A stretch of DNA of 64,000 nt from an uncultured Prevotella sp. (lineage in GTDB: Bacteria > Bacteroidota > Bacteroidia > Bacteroidales > Bacteroidaceae): contig OMZO01000019.1 of assembly GCA_900315525.1 (NCBI GenBank), positions 1 to 64,000 of the forward strand, given 5' to 3'. A program made the translations under genes and the position numbers. Below, piece after piece: positions 27,136 to 34,391 of this stretch (position 1 is the first letter of the stretch; each line of letters starts with the position of its first letter). The notes beneath the pieces are model-generated. The model saw only the letters and a list, made by a program, of their open reading frames with translations. It was not told where the DNA came from and did no database searches.

Positions 27136-28466
27136 CGGCCTAACAAGGCTCGCTCTGCCTCAGTCATACGTTCAAAGTGGAATCCGTCGAGTGTCAGCTG
27201 CATCAACTGCTGAATCTCTTCGTTACAGAGATTGCCGATAGAGCCCTCATGGGTGTGGTGGATATGCTTGTCGGCCTTGAACTGACCTGCCTCAATATCC
27301 AAGCCCACTTTCTTATAGGCATCGCGGAAAGGCATGCCAGCAGCAGCCAGGCGATTCACCTCCTCGACGGAGAACATTGGGTCGTACATCGGGTTATCGA
27401 GGATATGCTCGTTAACCTCTATCTTATTAATAATGTAGGCAGCCATCTGCAGACAGTCTTTCAGCTCTCCGAAGGCTGGCAGGAACACTTCCTTGATAAT
27501 CTGGAGGTCACGGAAATAACCGACGGGCAGATTGTTCATGATCAAGGTCACCTGCTGGGGCAGTGACTGCAACTTATTCGACTTGGCACGGATGAGTTCG
27601 AAGACATCCGGATTCTTCTTGTGGGGCATAATCGACGAACCTGTCGTACATTCCTTCGGAAGCTTCACAAACGAGAAGTTCTGGGAATTGAAGAGACAGG
27701 CATCGAAGGCCAGCTTTGCCAGTGTGCCGGCGATGGTAGCAATAGCGAAGCCTACGTTACGCTCCATCTTGCCGCGACCCATCTGGGCATAGACCACGTT
27801 ATAATCCATCGAGTCGAAACCCAACAAACGGGTCGTCATCGTGCGATTCAGGGGGAAGGAAGAACCATAGCCTGCTGCAGAACCAAGTGGATTGCGATTA
27901 GTCATCTTATAGGCTGCCTGCAAGAAGAGCATATCATCAGCAAGGCTCTCTGCATAAGCACCAAACCACAGGCCGAAACTGGAGGGCATGGCTATCTGGA
28001 GATGGGTGTAGCCTGGCATGAGGATATCCTTATACTGATTGCTCTTCTGAATCAGCTCGTCAAAGAGGCTCTTCACCTCCTGCGCAATCTCCATCAACTC
28101 ATGGCGGGTAAAGAGTTTCAAATCAACAAGCACCTGATCGTTGCGGCTACGGCCGGAATGTATCTTCTTGCCCATATCGCCAAGACGGCGCGTCAACAGC
28201 ATTTCAACCTGTGAGTGCACATCCTCCACATCGTCTTCAATCACGAACTCACCTCGCTCACAGAGCTCATAGATAGCTTTCAGCTCTGCCAACAGCTGAT
28301 GGAGTTCATCTTTCTCCAACAGACCGATGCTCTCGAGCATCGTGATATGTGCCATCGAACCCAACACATCGTATTTGGCCAGATAGAGATCCATCTCACG
28401 GTCTCTGCCGACGGTAAAGCGCTCTATCTCCTTATTGATCTCAAAGTTCTTTTCCCAGAGTTTCAT
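27132..28466 (-). CDS. argH: Argininosuccinate lyase
   Basis: 444 residues with the fumarase-superfamily signature GSSIMPHKKNP (276-286), HSGRSRNDQV, and YTHLQIAMPSSFG. It splits argininosuccinate to arginine and fumarate, the last step of arginine synthesis. It lacks the extra N-acetylglutamate synthase domain of some fusions. Coupled at its end to the Rieske-like lipoprotein; about 25 bases separate it from the SRPBCC gene upstream. Confidence 0.95.
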   Translation of the reverse strand: MKLWEKNFEINKEIERFTVGRDREMDLYLAKYDVLGSMAHITMLESIGLLEKDELHQLLAELKAIYELCERGEFVIEDDVEDVHSQVEMLLTRRLGDMGKKIHSGRSRNDQVLVDLKLFTRHELMEIAQEVKSLFDELIQKSNQYKDILMPGYTHLQIAMPSSFGLWFGAYAESLADDMLFLQAAYKMTNRNPLGSAAGYGSSFPLNRTMTTRLLGFDSMDYNVVYAQMGRGKMERNVGFAIATIAGTLAKLAFDACLFNSQNFSFVKLPKECTTGSSIMPHKKNPDVFELIRAKSNKLQSLPQQVTLIMNNLPVGYFRDLQIIKEVFLPAFGELKDCLQMAAYIINKIEVNEHILDNPMYDPMFSVEEVNRLAAAGMPFRDAYKKVGLDIEAGQFKADKHIHHTHEGSIGNLCNEEIQQLMQLTLDGFHFERMTEAERALLGR

Positions 28467-28490
28467 CTTAACCCCTTTTATTGTTTCATG

Positions 28491-28922
28491 TTATACGTAA
28501 TGCACCTGTGCCAAGGCGTCGGCAATCTTCTCGACACCATCTTGCAAGGGTTTCTCAACCATTTTCTTGATAAACGGATTCAGCTCTGCCTTCACCGTCA
28601 CCTTCATCTTGGAGTTGTTCTCATCAACAGGCAAGACCTGCACCCAGACATTAAAAGGTACAGGAGACTGAACCGTCTCGAACTTCACGCACTTAGGCTC
28701 CTCGCGGTCACAGATACGGAGTTTCAGTTCTCCGACGGGTGGCACATTAAGCGACACGGTATCTTGATCGAAGCTAAAGTCGTTGACTTTGTCCTCTGGC
28801 ACACGGTCGCGCACCTTCTCTAAGTTTCTCAAGTCGCAGATATTGTTATAGACGGCCTGCTGAGAATAGGGCACGAACTTCACGCTACTCTCGAATTTGC
28901 TCTCATCTCCGAATAATCCCAT
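28491..28922 (-). CDS. SRPBCC-fold protein
   Basis: 143 residues from ATG 28922 (a GTG two codons earlier is possible). Pattern: FESSVKFVPYSQQAVYNNICDLRNLEKVRDRVPED, then beta strands and a C-terminal helix (NPFIKKMVEKPLQDGVEKIADALAQVHYV) as in START/polyketide-cyclase folds, which bind hydrophobic ligands. The same family in Bacteroides sits near pyrE. No catalytic residues can be named. It lies between argH and pyrE on the same strand, 30 bases after pyrE. Confidence 0.7.
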   Translation of the reverse strand: MGLFGDESKFESSVKFVPYSQQAVYNNICDLRNLEKVRDRVPEDKVNDFSFDQDTVSLNVPPVGELKLRICDREEPKCVKFETVQSPVPFNVWVQVLPVDENNSKMKVTVKAELNPFIKKMVEKPLQDGVEKIADALAQVHYV

Positions 28923-28952
28923 AATCACAATTAATTAAATGAGCATTGATCA

Positions 28953-29582
28953 TTATTGCTTCCAGGTATCAGGACTCTTGCGCCACTCAGCGAGCACGGC
29001 CTTGTCCTCTTCCTTGATATAGCCTGTCTTGGCAGCTTCCTCAATCACAGCATCATAGTTGCTAAGCGTAATGAGCTTGACACCGGCTTCCTCAAAGGCT
29101 TTCTCTGCCACTGGGAATCCATAGGTAAACGAAGCCACCATACCTATCACCTCTACGCCATAGGCACGAAGCGCAGCAACGGCCTTCAGCGAGGAACCAC
29201 CCGTAGAAATCAGATCCTCTACCACCACCACCTTGGCACCTGGCTTGATCTCACCTTCTACTTGATTTCCCATACCATGGTCTTTGGGCTTCGGACGCAC
29301 ATAGCTATAAGGCAATCCCAGCTGGTCTGCAACAAGTGCTCCCTGTGCAATGGCGCCCGTTGCCACACCAGCTACAGCCTCGGCCTCAGGGAAATATTCC
29401 TGGATAGCATGGCAGAGTTCCAGCTTCACAAACGAACGGAGCTGCGGGAACGACAATGTCTTACGATTATCTGTGTAGATGGGTGACTTCCAGCCTGAAG
29501 CCCAAGTGAAGGGCTCGTTGGGCTGCAGCTTGATGGCTTGGATGTCCATCAGCTTTCTGGCAAATTGATTCTTGATTTCCAT
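28953..29582 (-). CDS. pyrE: Orotate phosphoribosyltransferase
   Basis: 209 residues. The PRPP loop VVVVEDLISTGGSS, the GVATGAIAQGALVADQLGLPYSYVRPKPKDHG block and the opening KLMDIQAIKLQPNEPFTWASGWKSPIYTDNR are typical. It makes OMP from orotate and PRPP in pyrimidine synthesis. It has its own good promoter upstream (29605-29635). Confidence 0.95.
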   Translation of the reverse strand: MEIKNQFARKLMDIQAIKLQPNEPFTWASGWKSPIYTDNRKTLSFPQLRSFVKLELCHAIQEYFPEAEAVAGVATGAIAQGALVADQLGLPYSYVRPKPKDHGMGNQVEGEIKPGAKVVVVEDLISTGGSSLKAVAALRAYGVEVIGMVASFTYGFPVAEKAFEEAGVKLITLSNYDAVIEEAAKTGYIKEEDKAVLAEWRKSPDTWKQ

Positions 29583-29604
29583 ACCTATTTATATTATTTG
29601 AGTG

Positions 29605-29635
29605 CAAAGATAGTGCAAATCGAGCGAAATGCAAA
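29605..29635 (-). promoter_or_regulatory. pyrE promoter, TTTG-N19-TATCTTTG
   Basis: On the minus strand, TTTG (29635-29632) is exactly 19 bases from TATCTTTG (29612-29605), which ends 22 bases before the pyrE start. Confidence 0.8.
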
Positions 29636-29701
29636 ATAAATGCCCATTTATTTTCATTTCCGAGATGCCGTCTATCTTCGAGACAAAGTCTCAAAGGTAC
29701 G

Positions 29702-29749
29702 AAAAAAAGTAAAAAGGTAAAAAAGTAAAAAGGTAAAAAAGTAAAAAAA
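29702..29749. repeat. A-rich 16-bp tandem repeat at the comF stop
   Basis: Three near-identical units of the form AAAAAAGTAAAAAGGT in the gap between pyrE and comF, ending next to the comF stop (29750). Read on the minus strand it is a T-rich tract, which may help end comF transcription, but no stem precedes it. Confidence 0.6.
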
Positions 29750-30451
29750 CTAAGATTTTGCGAAGCCGAGGGAGAGAACACTGACTTTTACACCGCCTGC
29801 TTGAAGCAGTTCCTTGGCACAGGCTATCACCGTTGCACCCGTTGTGACAACATCGTCGATCATCAACAAATGCCTGTCATGGACGACACTGGGGTCATGA
29901 AGCACAAAGACGGACTCGACATTCTCATTGCGCTCCCAGCGACCCTTATTAGTCTGACTCCCCTCGAAACTCTTCCGCCTTACGGCTGTATCAAGAATCG
30001 GCAAACCAGTCACCTCACTGACTCCTCGGGCAATCTCAAGACTCTGGTTATAACCGCGCTGACGTTCTCGTTTCCTGGCAAGGGGAATAGGCACAATACC
30101 ATCGATACCGTCGAAAAAACCTGAACGCTGGACTTCCATGGCCACCATCCGCCCTATCGTCTCCCCTATCTCTGGATGGTTCTTGTATTTCAGTTCATAG
30201 ATGAGATTGGCAGGCTCAGAATGGGCTTCGTAAAAGAAGAAAGCGGTAGCGCGCTCTATGGGAATCTGACCCCAGAAAAGCTTGGCCATCTCGTTCTCGT
30301 AGGCATTCTGATGATAGCCAGTTCTCGGGAGATGAAGGTTACAACGTGCACAAATGACTTCCTCCGTCACTGACAGGCGCTGACCACACACCACACAGAG
30401 GCGTGGAGAAATCAGATCAAGCAGGCGATGCCAAAAACTAATCGGTTTCAT
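29750..30451 (-). CDS. ComF family phosphoribosyltransferase-like protein
   Basis: 233 residues from ATG 30451; this start overlaps recX by 14 bases and begins KPISFWHRLLDLISPRLCVVCG. Features: two CxxC zinc pairs (CVVCG...CARC), and the phosphoribosyltransferase pattern LMIDDVVTTGATV near the C-terminus. ComF helps DNA uptake in some naturally competent bacteria, but most homologues are uncharacterised. Here it is in a recX-comF unit. Confidence 0.85.
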   Translation of the reverse strand: MKPISFWHRLLDLISPRLCVVCGQRLSVTEEVICARCNLHLPRTGYHQNAYENEMAKLFWGQIPIERATAFFFYEAHSEPANLIYELKYKNHPEIGETIGRMVAMEVQRSGFFDGIDGIVPIPLARKRERQRGYNQSLEIARGVSEVTGLPILDTAVRRKSFEGSQTNKGRWERNENVESVFVLHDPSVVHDRHLLMIDDVVTTGATVIACAKELLQAGGVKVSVLSLGFAKS

Positions 30452-30929
30452 CCCCGTCATCCATCTCTTCATCCACATCCAGGCACTGGCGAATGATATC
30501 GAACGTGAAACCACGCCCGAGCGCAAAGCGCACCAGCTTCTGATTCAACTCATAATCACTCGCCGCCTTCGTGCTCTTACGCTTCTGCTTGAGTAGGAGG
30601 CGCAGCACTTCAAGATACTCATGATCGTCCACTTCATCGAGCACCCGGCGCTGGATATCTACATCTATCCGCTTCATCCAAAGACCCTGTTGTACCTTTC
30701 TGCGCCCCCACTTATTATAGTGGACTTTATCTTTCACAAAGGCTCTGGCATAACGTTCGTCATCGACAAAGCGTTCCTTCACCAGACGAGCAACCACACG
30801 TTCTTGCACCTGCTCGTCAAGGCCCCAGCGCCTCATCTTGTCACGCATCTCCTGCTGGCAATGCTCGGCACGTGCACAAAGCGCAGCCAGCTGCAGATAG
30901 GCTTCCTGCTCGGTCATTTCTTGTTTCAT
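30438..30929 (-). CDS. recX: Regulatory protein RecX
   Basis: 163 residues, made of three-helix repeats (LCARAEHCQQEMRDKMRRWGL, RFVDDERYARAFVKDKVHYNKWG, YELNQKLVRFALGRGF). Acidic tail DVDEEMDDGDETD. RecX limits RecA filaments. It overlaps comF (14 bases) and the upstream methyltransferase by 4 bases, so these three form an operon. Confidence 0.88.
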   Translation of the reverse strand: MKQEMTEQEAYLQLAALCARAEHCQQEMRDKMRRWGLDEQVQERVVARLVKERFVDDERYARAFVKDKVHYNKWGRRKVQQGLWMKRIDVDIQRRVLDEVDDHEYLEVLRLLLKQKRKSTKAASDYELNQKLVRFALGRGFTFDIIRQCLDVDEEMDDGDETD

Positions 30930-32437
30930 ATCTTCTTAGCTTTAAGGAATCTGTTCTTGCCAAACTGGTCTTTCCGAATCTCAATATCCTGAAATCCCGA
31001 TTTCCGAAGATAGTCTGCCACTGCCTCGGCTGTCAATGGGTTCAGTTCAAAGTAGAGGTATCCATGGGGGTTGAGTGCCTGTTGCGCGTAATCAGCGATC
31101 TTGTAATAGAAGATAGCAGGCTCTTCTTGTGGGGCAAAGAGGGCTATCCCGGGCTCATGGTCGAGCACGTTCTTCTCCATGCCATCACGCTCTTCTGGCT
31201 TGATATAGGGGGGATTGCTCACGATGATATCCCAACGTCGTGCATCTGACTGTAGGTGCAAAGCATCTTGCTGCTCAAAAGTCACATGAACACCGATGCG
31301 CCTGGCATTCTCGCGGGCCATCTCAAGGGCCGCTTCAGAGATATCCCATCCCACAACCTCTGCTCCTGACAGCTCTGCGGCCAGCGTCACGGCGATACAC
31401 CCACTACCAGTGCCTATATCAAGAATTGAACAGGGGGACACGCTCGTCAGACGTTGTGTGATCCACTGACACAGTTCCGCAGTCTCAGGGCGCGGGATAA
31501 GCACCCCTGGAGCAACATGGAACTGCCGTCCACAGAAATCGGCCACACCTAACACATACTGCACAGGCTCACCACCCTCAAGGCGGTGCATCATCGCATC
31601 CAACGACTTCTTGTCTGCATCAGAGAGTGACGCAAGCTTTCCGCTAAGGATATCTGCTAATGAAAAACCGAAACACTCCTCAAGTACCAAACGCACAATA
31701 GCTTTCGCCTCACCTGCTTCATACAAGACCGTCAGTCTGTGCCAGAGACTCTCATAATCCATCGCAGAAGGGACGCAGTCAACGACTGTCAGTACCTGTC
31801 CAGAGACCTTGAAACGGACGTCGTAATCCGCAAAGGGCATCCCATAAACGCGCTCAGGATCTTCTTGATAACGGGGACGGGGATCGAGGGCCAGCACTTT
31901 TCTTAGGGAAGCGAGTTCTTCATCAGAGAAGGATTCACAAAGGTCTTCCGGCATGAGTACTTCCAGTTCCTGCCACGCCGTCTTGTCCACAAAACCACTG
32001 CGTGCCTCTGGATGACTATCAGCATAGGCAACGTATGGCTTGATATCATAAATCGGGGTTCCGTCCATCAGATCCGCCCCTTTCACGTAGATCAGCGGAC
32101 CTTGCTTCTGGTCGTCCACAATACGGTCGATACGCACACAGGAGAGTCCAAGACCATTAGGGCGAAAGGGTGAACGAGTGGCGAAGACACCCATCCGCTT
32201 GTTACCGCCTAGACGTGGAGGACGCACCGTCAGACTCGTCTGCTGCCCATTAGCCGAGAACTCCCAGATAAGCCACAGATAGTCGAAGTCCTCCAGACCA
32301 TGGATAGCTTCCATACGCCTGTAAGCAGGTTCAAAAACAATACACCCCGTCAGTTCACTGACGAGCCCACTCTGCCGCGGGATGCCGAACTTCGACTTCA
32401 TGGGCGAACGGAAATAGGCTATGGGTTGTATCTCCAT
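30926..32437 (-). CDS. prmC: Fused TrmO(TsaA)-type tRNA methyltransferase and PrmC release-factor methyltransferase
   Basis: 503 residues from ATG 32437, chosen because the longer frame overlaps ribD and because a TACCTTTG box ends 14 bases before this ATG. Residues 1-about 225 are a TsaA/TrmO domain (MEIQPIAYFRSPMKSKFGIPRQSGL, GGNKRMGVFATRSPFRPNGLGLS, IYDIKPYVAYADS), which N6-methylates t6A37 of tRNA-Thr. Residues about 230-503 are PrmC (ILDIGTGSGCIAVTLA, NPPY at 408-411), which methylates the Gln of the GGQ loop in release factors. Both halves look complete. The two activities are normally separate proteins. RecX follows by a 4-base overlap. Confidence 0.9.
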   Translation of the reverse strand: MEIQPIAYFRSPMKSKFGIPRQSGLVSELTGCIVFEPAYRRMEAIHGLEDFDYLWLIWEFSANGQQTSLTVRPPRLGGNKRMGVFATRSPFRPNGLGLSCVRIDRIVDDQKQGPLIYVKGADLMDGTPIYDIKPYVAYADSHPEARSGFVDKTAWQELEVLMPEDLCESFSDEELASLRKVLALDPRPRYQEDPERVYGMPFADYDVRFKVSGQVLTVVDCVPSAMDYESLWHRLTVLYEAGEAKAIVRLVLEECFGFSLADILSGKLASLSDADKKSLDAMMHRLEGGEPVQYVLGVADFCGRQFHVAPGVLIPRPETAELCQWITQRLTSVSPCSILDIGTGSGCIAVTLAAELSGAEVVGWDISEAALEMARENARRIGVHVTFEQQDALHLQSDARRWDIIVSNPPYIKPEERDGMEKNVLDHEPGIALFAPQEEPAIFYYKIADYAQQALNPHGYLYFELNPLTAEAVADYLRKSGFQDIEIRKDQFGKNRFLKAKKI

Positions 32438-32451
32438 CTGTGTTTTTGCAG

Positions 32452-32459
32452 CAAAGGTA
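32452..32459 (-). promoter_or_regulatory. trmO-prmC -7 box
   Basis: Minus strand TACCTTTG (TAnnTTTG), 14 bases before the start at 32437. No -33 TTTG at the usual distance. Confidence 0.5.
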
Positions 32460-32499
32460 CAATAAAAAGTTGAGAAACTGCGAAAATGGAGCTGAAAGT

Positions 32500-32530
32500 T
32501 TTGTAGTCTCGGAGATTCTGTGTACTTTTG
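32500..32530 (+). promoter_or_regulatory. ribD promoter, TTTG-N19-TACTTTTG
   Basis: TTTG (32500-32503) and TACTTTTG (32523-32530) are separated by 19 bases; the box ends 21 bases before the ribD ATG. It is divergent from the trmO-prmC promoter within 50 bases. Confidence 0.8.
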
Positions 32531-32551
32531 CCACAGATAAAACGGTAATAG

Positions 32552-33484
32552 ATGACAGACGACGAGAAATATATGAGACGATGCATACAGTTGGCAAAGA
32601 ATGGACAACTGAATGCGAAGCCCAACCCTATGGTGGGAGCAGTCATCGTGAGTGCTGAAGGGCGCATCATCGGCGAAGGGTATCATGTACGTTGTGGCGA
32701 GGGCCATGCCGAGGTGAATGCCTTTGCCTCGGTAAGACCTGAGGATGAGCACCTGCTGCCTTCTGCCACGATATATGTCTCGCTGGAACCTTGTTCCCAC
32801 TACGGGAAGACGCCACCATGTGCAGACCTAATTATTAAGAAAGGTGTACGTCGGGTGGTCGTGGGCTGCATCGATCCTTTTGCCGAGGTACAAGGACGAG
32901 GAATCCAGAAGTTACGCGATGCCGGCATCGAAGTGGAAGTAGGGGTGCTGGAAGCAGAATGTCAGGCTCTGAACCGCCGTTTCTTCACCTATCACCGCGA
33001 ACAACGCCCTTACATCATCCTGAAATGGGCACAAACGGCCAACGGATTCCTCGACGACCATTTCAAGGCCACGCAGATCTCCAGCGACTTCACCAAGATG
33101 CTCTCCCATAAGCTCCGTGCCGAGGAGGATGCCATCCTCGTGGGCCGTGTCACGGAGGAGCGCGAACACCCACAGCTGAATGTCCGCGACTGGTATGGTC
33201 CTGATCCTAAGCGTCTGATTGTCGATCATGCACACCCCCTGAATCTCAATAGCCTGCACGCCCATCGTATCCAGTCACTCATCGTGGAAGGTGGTGCGAA
33301 GACACTGAATACCTTCTTGGCAGACGGTCTCTGGGATGAGATCCGTGTGGAGACTCATCTGAAGAAAACCGTCAGCGACGGCACAAGGGCTCCCCAGATT
33401 CCACCGCAGGCGACGACCGTCTCTGTAGAGACCTACGATACCCAGCAGATCATCCGCTACCATAAAATAATCCCCGAAAGCTGA
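32552..33484 (+). CDS. ribD: Riboflavin biosynthesis deaminase/reductase RibD
   Basis: 310 residues. The deaminase domain has HAEVNAF (H52, E54) and PCSHYGKTPPC (C81, C90) as zinc ligands; the reductase domain (about 150-310) has VGRVTEEREHPQLNVR and VEGGAKTLN. It does the second and third steps of riboflavin synthesis: deamination then reduction of the pyrimidine intermediate. Alone here, ending in a terminator that overlaps the stop codon. Confidence 0.95.
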   Translation: MTDDEKYMRRCIQLAKNGQLNAKPNPMVGAVIVSAEGRIIGEGYHVRCGEGHAEVNAFASVRPEDEHLLPSATIYVSLEPCSHYGKTPPCADLIIKKGVRRVVVGCIDPFAEVQGRGIQKLRDAGIEVEVGVLEAECQALNRRFFTYHREQRPYIILKWAQTANGFLDDHFKATQISSDFTKMLSHKLRAEEDAILVGRVTEEREHPQLNVRDWYGPDPKRLIVDHAHPLNLNSLHAHRIQSLIVEGGAKTLNTFLADGLWDEIRVETHLKKTVSDGTRAPQIPPQATTVSVETYDTQQIIRYHKIIPES

Positions 33485-33504
33485 TGGCTTCCGGGGATTT
33501 TTAT
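33470..33504 (+). terminator. ribD terminator overlapping its stop codon
   Basis: AATCCCCG...CGGGGATT stem with inner AAGC/GCTT pairing, then TTTTTATT. The ribD stop TGA lies in the loop. Confidence 0.8.
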
Positions 33505-33518
33505 TCTTCAGCTAAAGC

Positions 33519-34325
33519 TTACTTTGCGAGAGCTGCACGAGCTGCAGCAATCTTATCCTGAGCGTCAGCGATCTGGTTCTTCAGCTCCTGCACTGATGTA
33601 GCATTCAGCACATCCAGGGGAGCCAAAGCCTCAGCAACGGGCTTGATGTCAGCATCATACTCAGAGAGACGATCCAGAGCGTCGAGGATCAGCACTACGC
33701 GGAAGGTCGTGTTAGCAGCGGTCTCGTCGGTGAAAGAAGCAAGGAACTTGTCAGTGTTCTGACTAGCCACATACAGCTGCTCTACCATGCTTGAAGCAGC
33801 AAGCTGCCAGAAGTAGTTGATACGGCCATTCTCATTCATAGAGTTGTAGAGAGTCTGTGAGGTCTCAGAGATAGTGTTGGTATCATCCAGATTCTTGAAT
33901 GAAGGATCGTCGATGTCAGCAGCCAACTTAGTGATAACCTTGTCATAGTCCTCTGTAGGCATCTCATAGAGCTTAGCGACTCTTCTGTCGATGTCAAGGG
34001 CAGACAGCAGACGATACTTCTCTGCAAGGGTGGTAGCGTTCTCTGCTACTGAAGGATTCAGGAGGTAGTCAGGCTTTACCTGGAGCTCTTCCTTCGTCAG
34101 CTTCACAGTACCATCAGCATTTGACTGCATGAAAGGCATGTGCTTCAGCTTACCGATTTCGCTAGCGAGACTATCAACATGCATCTTGATGCTAGCCTCA
34201 ATCTGCTCCTGTTCGAAAGTCTTTACTACTGAATCAGCCGATTCAGCATTCTTTGCATTTTTGTTTCCGCATGCTGCGAATGCGAGTGCTGCAAATGCTA
34301 CAGCGAGAATTGATAATTTCTTCAT
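33519..34325 (-). CDS. Alpha-helical lipoprotein of unknown function
   Basis: 268 residues with a lipoprotein signal (LAFAAC, Cys19) and an almost fully helical body, rich in Ala, Asp and Glu, with no cysteine after Cys19. Blocks such as LSALDIDRRVAKLYEMPTED and AEALAPLDVLNATSVQELKN suggest a four-helix or coiled-coil bundle. No family recognised. It lies 66 bases after the ABC transporter gene, so it may be read from the same transcript and be its periplasmic partner, but this is a guess. Confidence 0.8.
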   Translation of the reverse strand: MKKLSILAVAFAALAFAACGNKNAKNAESADSVVKTFEQEQIEASIKMHVDSLASEIGKLKHMPFMQSNADGTVKLTKEELQVKPDYLLNPSVAENATTLAEKYRLLSALDIDRRVAKLYEMPTEDYDKVITKLAADIDDPSFKNLDDTNTISETSQTLYNSMNENGRINYFWQLAASSMVEQLYVASQNTDKFLASFTDETAANTTFRVVLILDALDRLSEYDADIKPVAEALAPLDVLNATSVQELKNQIADAQDKIAAARAALAK

Positions 34326-34391
34326 TGTTTTTTTGAATTGATAGTTATTAATAAAAGTAATGTTTATATTTCTTGTTGCTTCTGTCTCCGA

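Noticed and set aside
29467-29781. 104-codon open frame in the A-rich repeat gap
   Set aside because: Phe/Leu-rich low-complexity frame read from the A/T-rich repeats.
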